6,233 nt of DNA, from NCBI GenBank assembly GCA_030691225.1, contig JAUYES010000740.1:1-6233 (forward strand). Reading direction: 5' to 3'. Position 1 is the first letter of the stretch; every line of letters starts with the position of its first letter. The notes below the pieces were generated by a model. That model searched no databases. It was not told the DNA's origin and saw only the letters and a list, made by a program, of their open reading frames with translations. Made by a program: the position numbers and the translations under genes. The DNA is from Holophaga sp. Its GTDB lineage: Bacteria > Acidobacteriota > Holophagae > Holophagales > Holophagaceae. Of this stretch, positions 5,647 through 6,233 are shown in pieces.

Positions 5647-6233
5647 TCGTTATTACCTTTGCCTGCGAGACACTGCTGGAGAAGGACCCGGATCCATGTA
5701 GGAGCGCTTGTCGCATCCTTCAGCACCTCTGCCTTTTTTTCCCATGGTATTGCGGCTCGCAGTCTGACGATCAGGTTGTCGTCAATGGATCGAGCGCCCA
5801 GATATCGGAGAGCCTGGATTACAGAGCCGCCGAGACGCCCGGAAGCGGACATATTCTTCGGAGTTGTCCTTTTAAGTATGATTTCTCGACCTCCGACGAG
5901 GATACGCCGGGAAGCTCCGTCGGTCAGGAACACAATTCGCATCGGGACTTGCTCGGATAATCCAAGAATGTTGGCGGCGTAGGCTCCCGATGGCTGGAGA
6001 CGCAACTTGCCTGCACCCGCCAGTGCCGACGCGATAGCCTCCACAGAGGGACTTATCATGCCAATATCAGGATCCAGTATGGGATAATCGTACAGTCCGC
6101 GGGCAATACGGCGAATTGTTCCACGATGGGTCAATCGCACCAAAATCAGTTCGATAGCCGCGCGACTGCCGATATCGGAAAAGTCGTCTACCGAAAACAC
6201 GGAACCTCGACCTTTTCGAATTATTCTCCTTTT
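5643..6233 (-). CDS. DUF6088/AbiEi-like antitoxin, N-terminus cut by window edge
   Basis: This is the partner of the AbiEii-like toxin. The frame is open to the window edge, and 196 residues are visible. A GTG at 6200 could start a 185-aa protein, with GAGG 4 nt upstream. However, the 11 preceding in-frame codons read KRRIIRKGRGS and match the conserved family N-terminus (a GRGSVF-type motif before DF), so the true start is probably 10-20 codons outside. Residues from FSVDDFSDIGSRAA through GTIRRIARGLYDYP form the winged-helix-like N-terminal part seen in AbiEi-type antitoxins. LQPSGAYAANILGLSEQVP and the VIQALRYLG block define the DUF6088 core. Antitoxins of this group neutralise the toxin without stable binding (type IV), and AbiEi also represses its own operon by binding inverted repeats. 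The stop overlaps the toxin ATG by 4 bp. I am sure of the family; the repression role is inferred. Confidence 0.85.
   Translation of the reverse strand, partial: KRRIIRKGRGSVFSVDDFSDIGSRAAIELILVRLTHRGTIRRIARGLYDYPILDPDIGMISPSVEAIASALAGAGKLRLQPSGAYAANILGLSEQVPMRIVFLTDGASRRILVGGREIILKRTTPKNMSASGRLGGSVIQALRYLGARSIDDNLIVRLRAAIPWEKKAEVLKDATSAPTWIRVLLQQCLAGKGNNE

Noticed and set aside
5083..5982. A 299-codon open frame on the plus strand
   Set aside because: Antisense to the toxin and antitoxin genes, whose motifs are clear; its product is cysteine- and arginine-rich nonsense.
1..6233. CRISPR array, tRNA or rRNA genes, insertion-sequence transposase
   Set aside because: No evenly spaced repeats, no cloverleaf or rRNA-like stretches, and no transposase motifs were seen on either strand.

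Overview
The window is part of a phage-defence island, read entirely from the minus strand. The order of transcription runs from high to low coordinates. No phylogenetic marker gene is present, so the host can only be described loosely as a bacterium of moderately high GC. Hand counts give about 60% GC in two pglX samples outside the AT-rich block (1081-1260 and 3301-3480). I cannot assign a phylum.

Right end (4618-6233): a two-gene type IV toxin-antitoxin cassette of the AbiE kind. A DUF6088/AbiEi-like antitoxin, cut by the window edge at its N-terminus, overlaps an AbiEii-type nucleotidyltransferase toxin by 4 bp (ATGA). Next comes a 274-bp intergenic stretch (4344-4617) packed with short repeats, including a perfect 17-bp inverted repeat with a 2-bp centre. 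Middle (801-4343): one reading frame of 1181 codons that is recognisably PglX, the site-specific adenine methyltransferase of type 1 BREX. It is interrupted at codon 916 by a single in-frame TAG where the family is expected to have tyrosine. Everything after the TAG is still clean PglX sequence. Left end (1-743): the first 247 codons of an ATP-binding protein with an AlbA_2 (Schlafen-type) putative DNA-binding domain. It starts at GTG behind a strong Shine-Dalgarno site and runs off the window.

The likely setting is a BREX-1 operon in which an AbiE-type pair sits upstream of pglX and an AlbA_2 gene sits downstream. The other BREX genes (brxA, brxB, brxC, pglZ, brxL) lie outside the window and are inferred only. 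PglX would give the system its self/non-self mark. As written, it would stop after the catalytic and target-recognition parts and lose its conserved C-terminal 265 residues. The target-recognition part of pglX (about 1860-2890) is much more AT-rich than the rest of the gene (39% GC at 1921-2460), which suggests the specificity module was exchanged. The most useful things to check are the TAG codon, the swapped specificity module, the TA cassette next to pglX, and the repeat-rich stretch before pglX.
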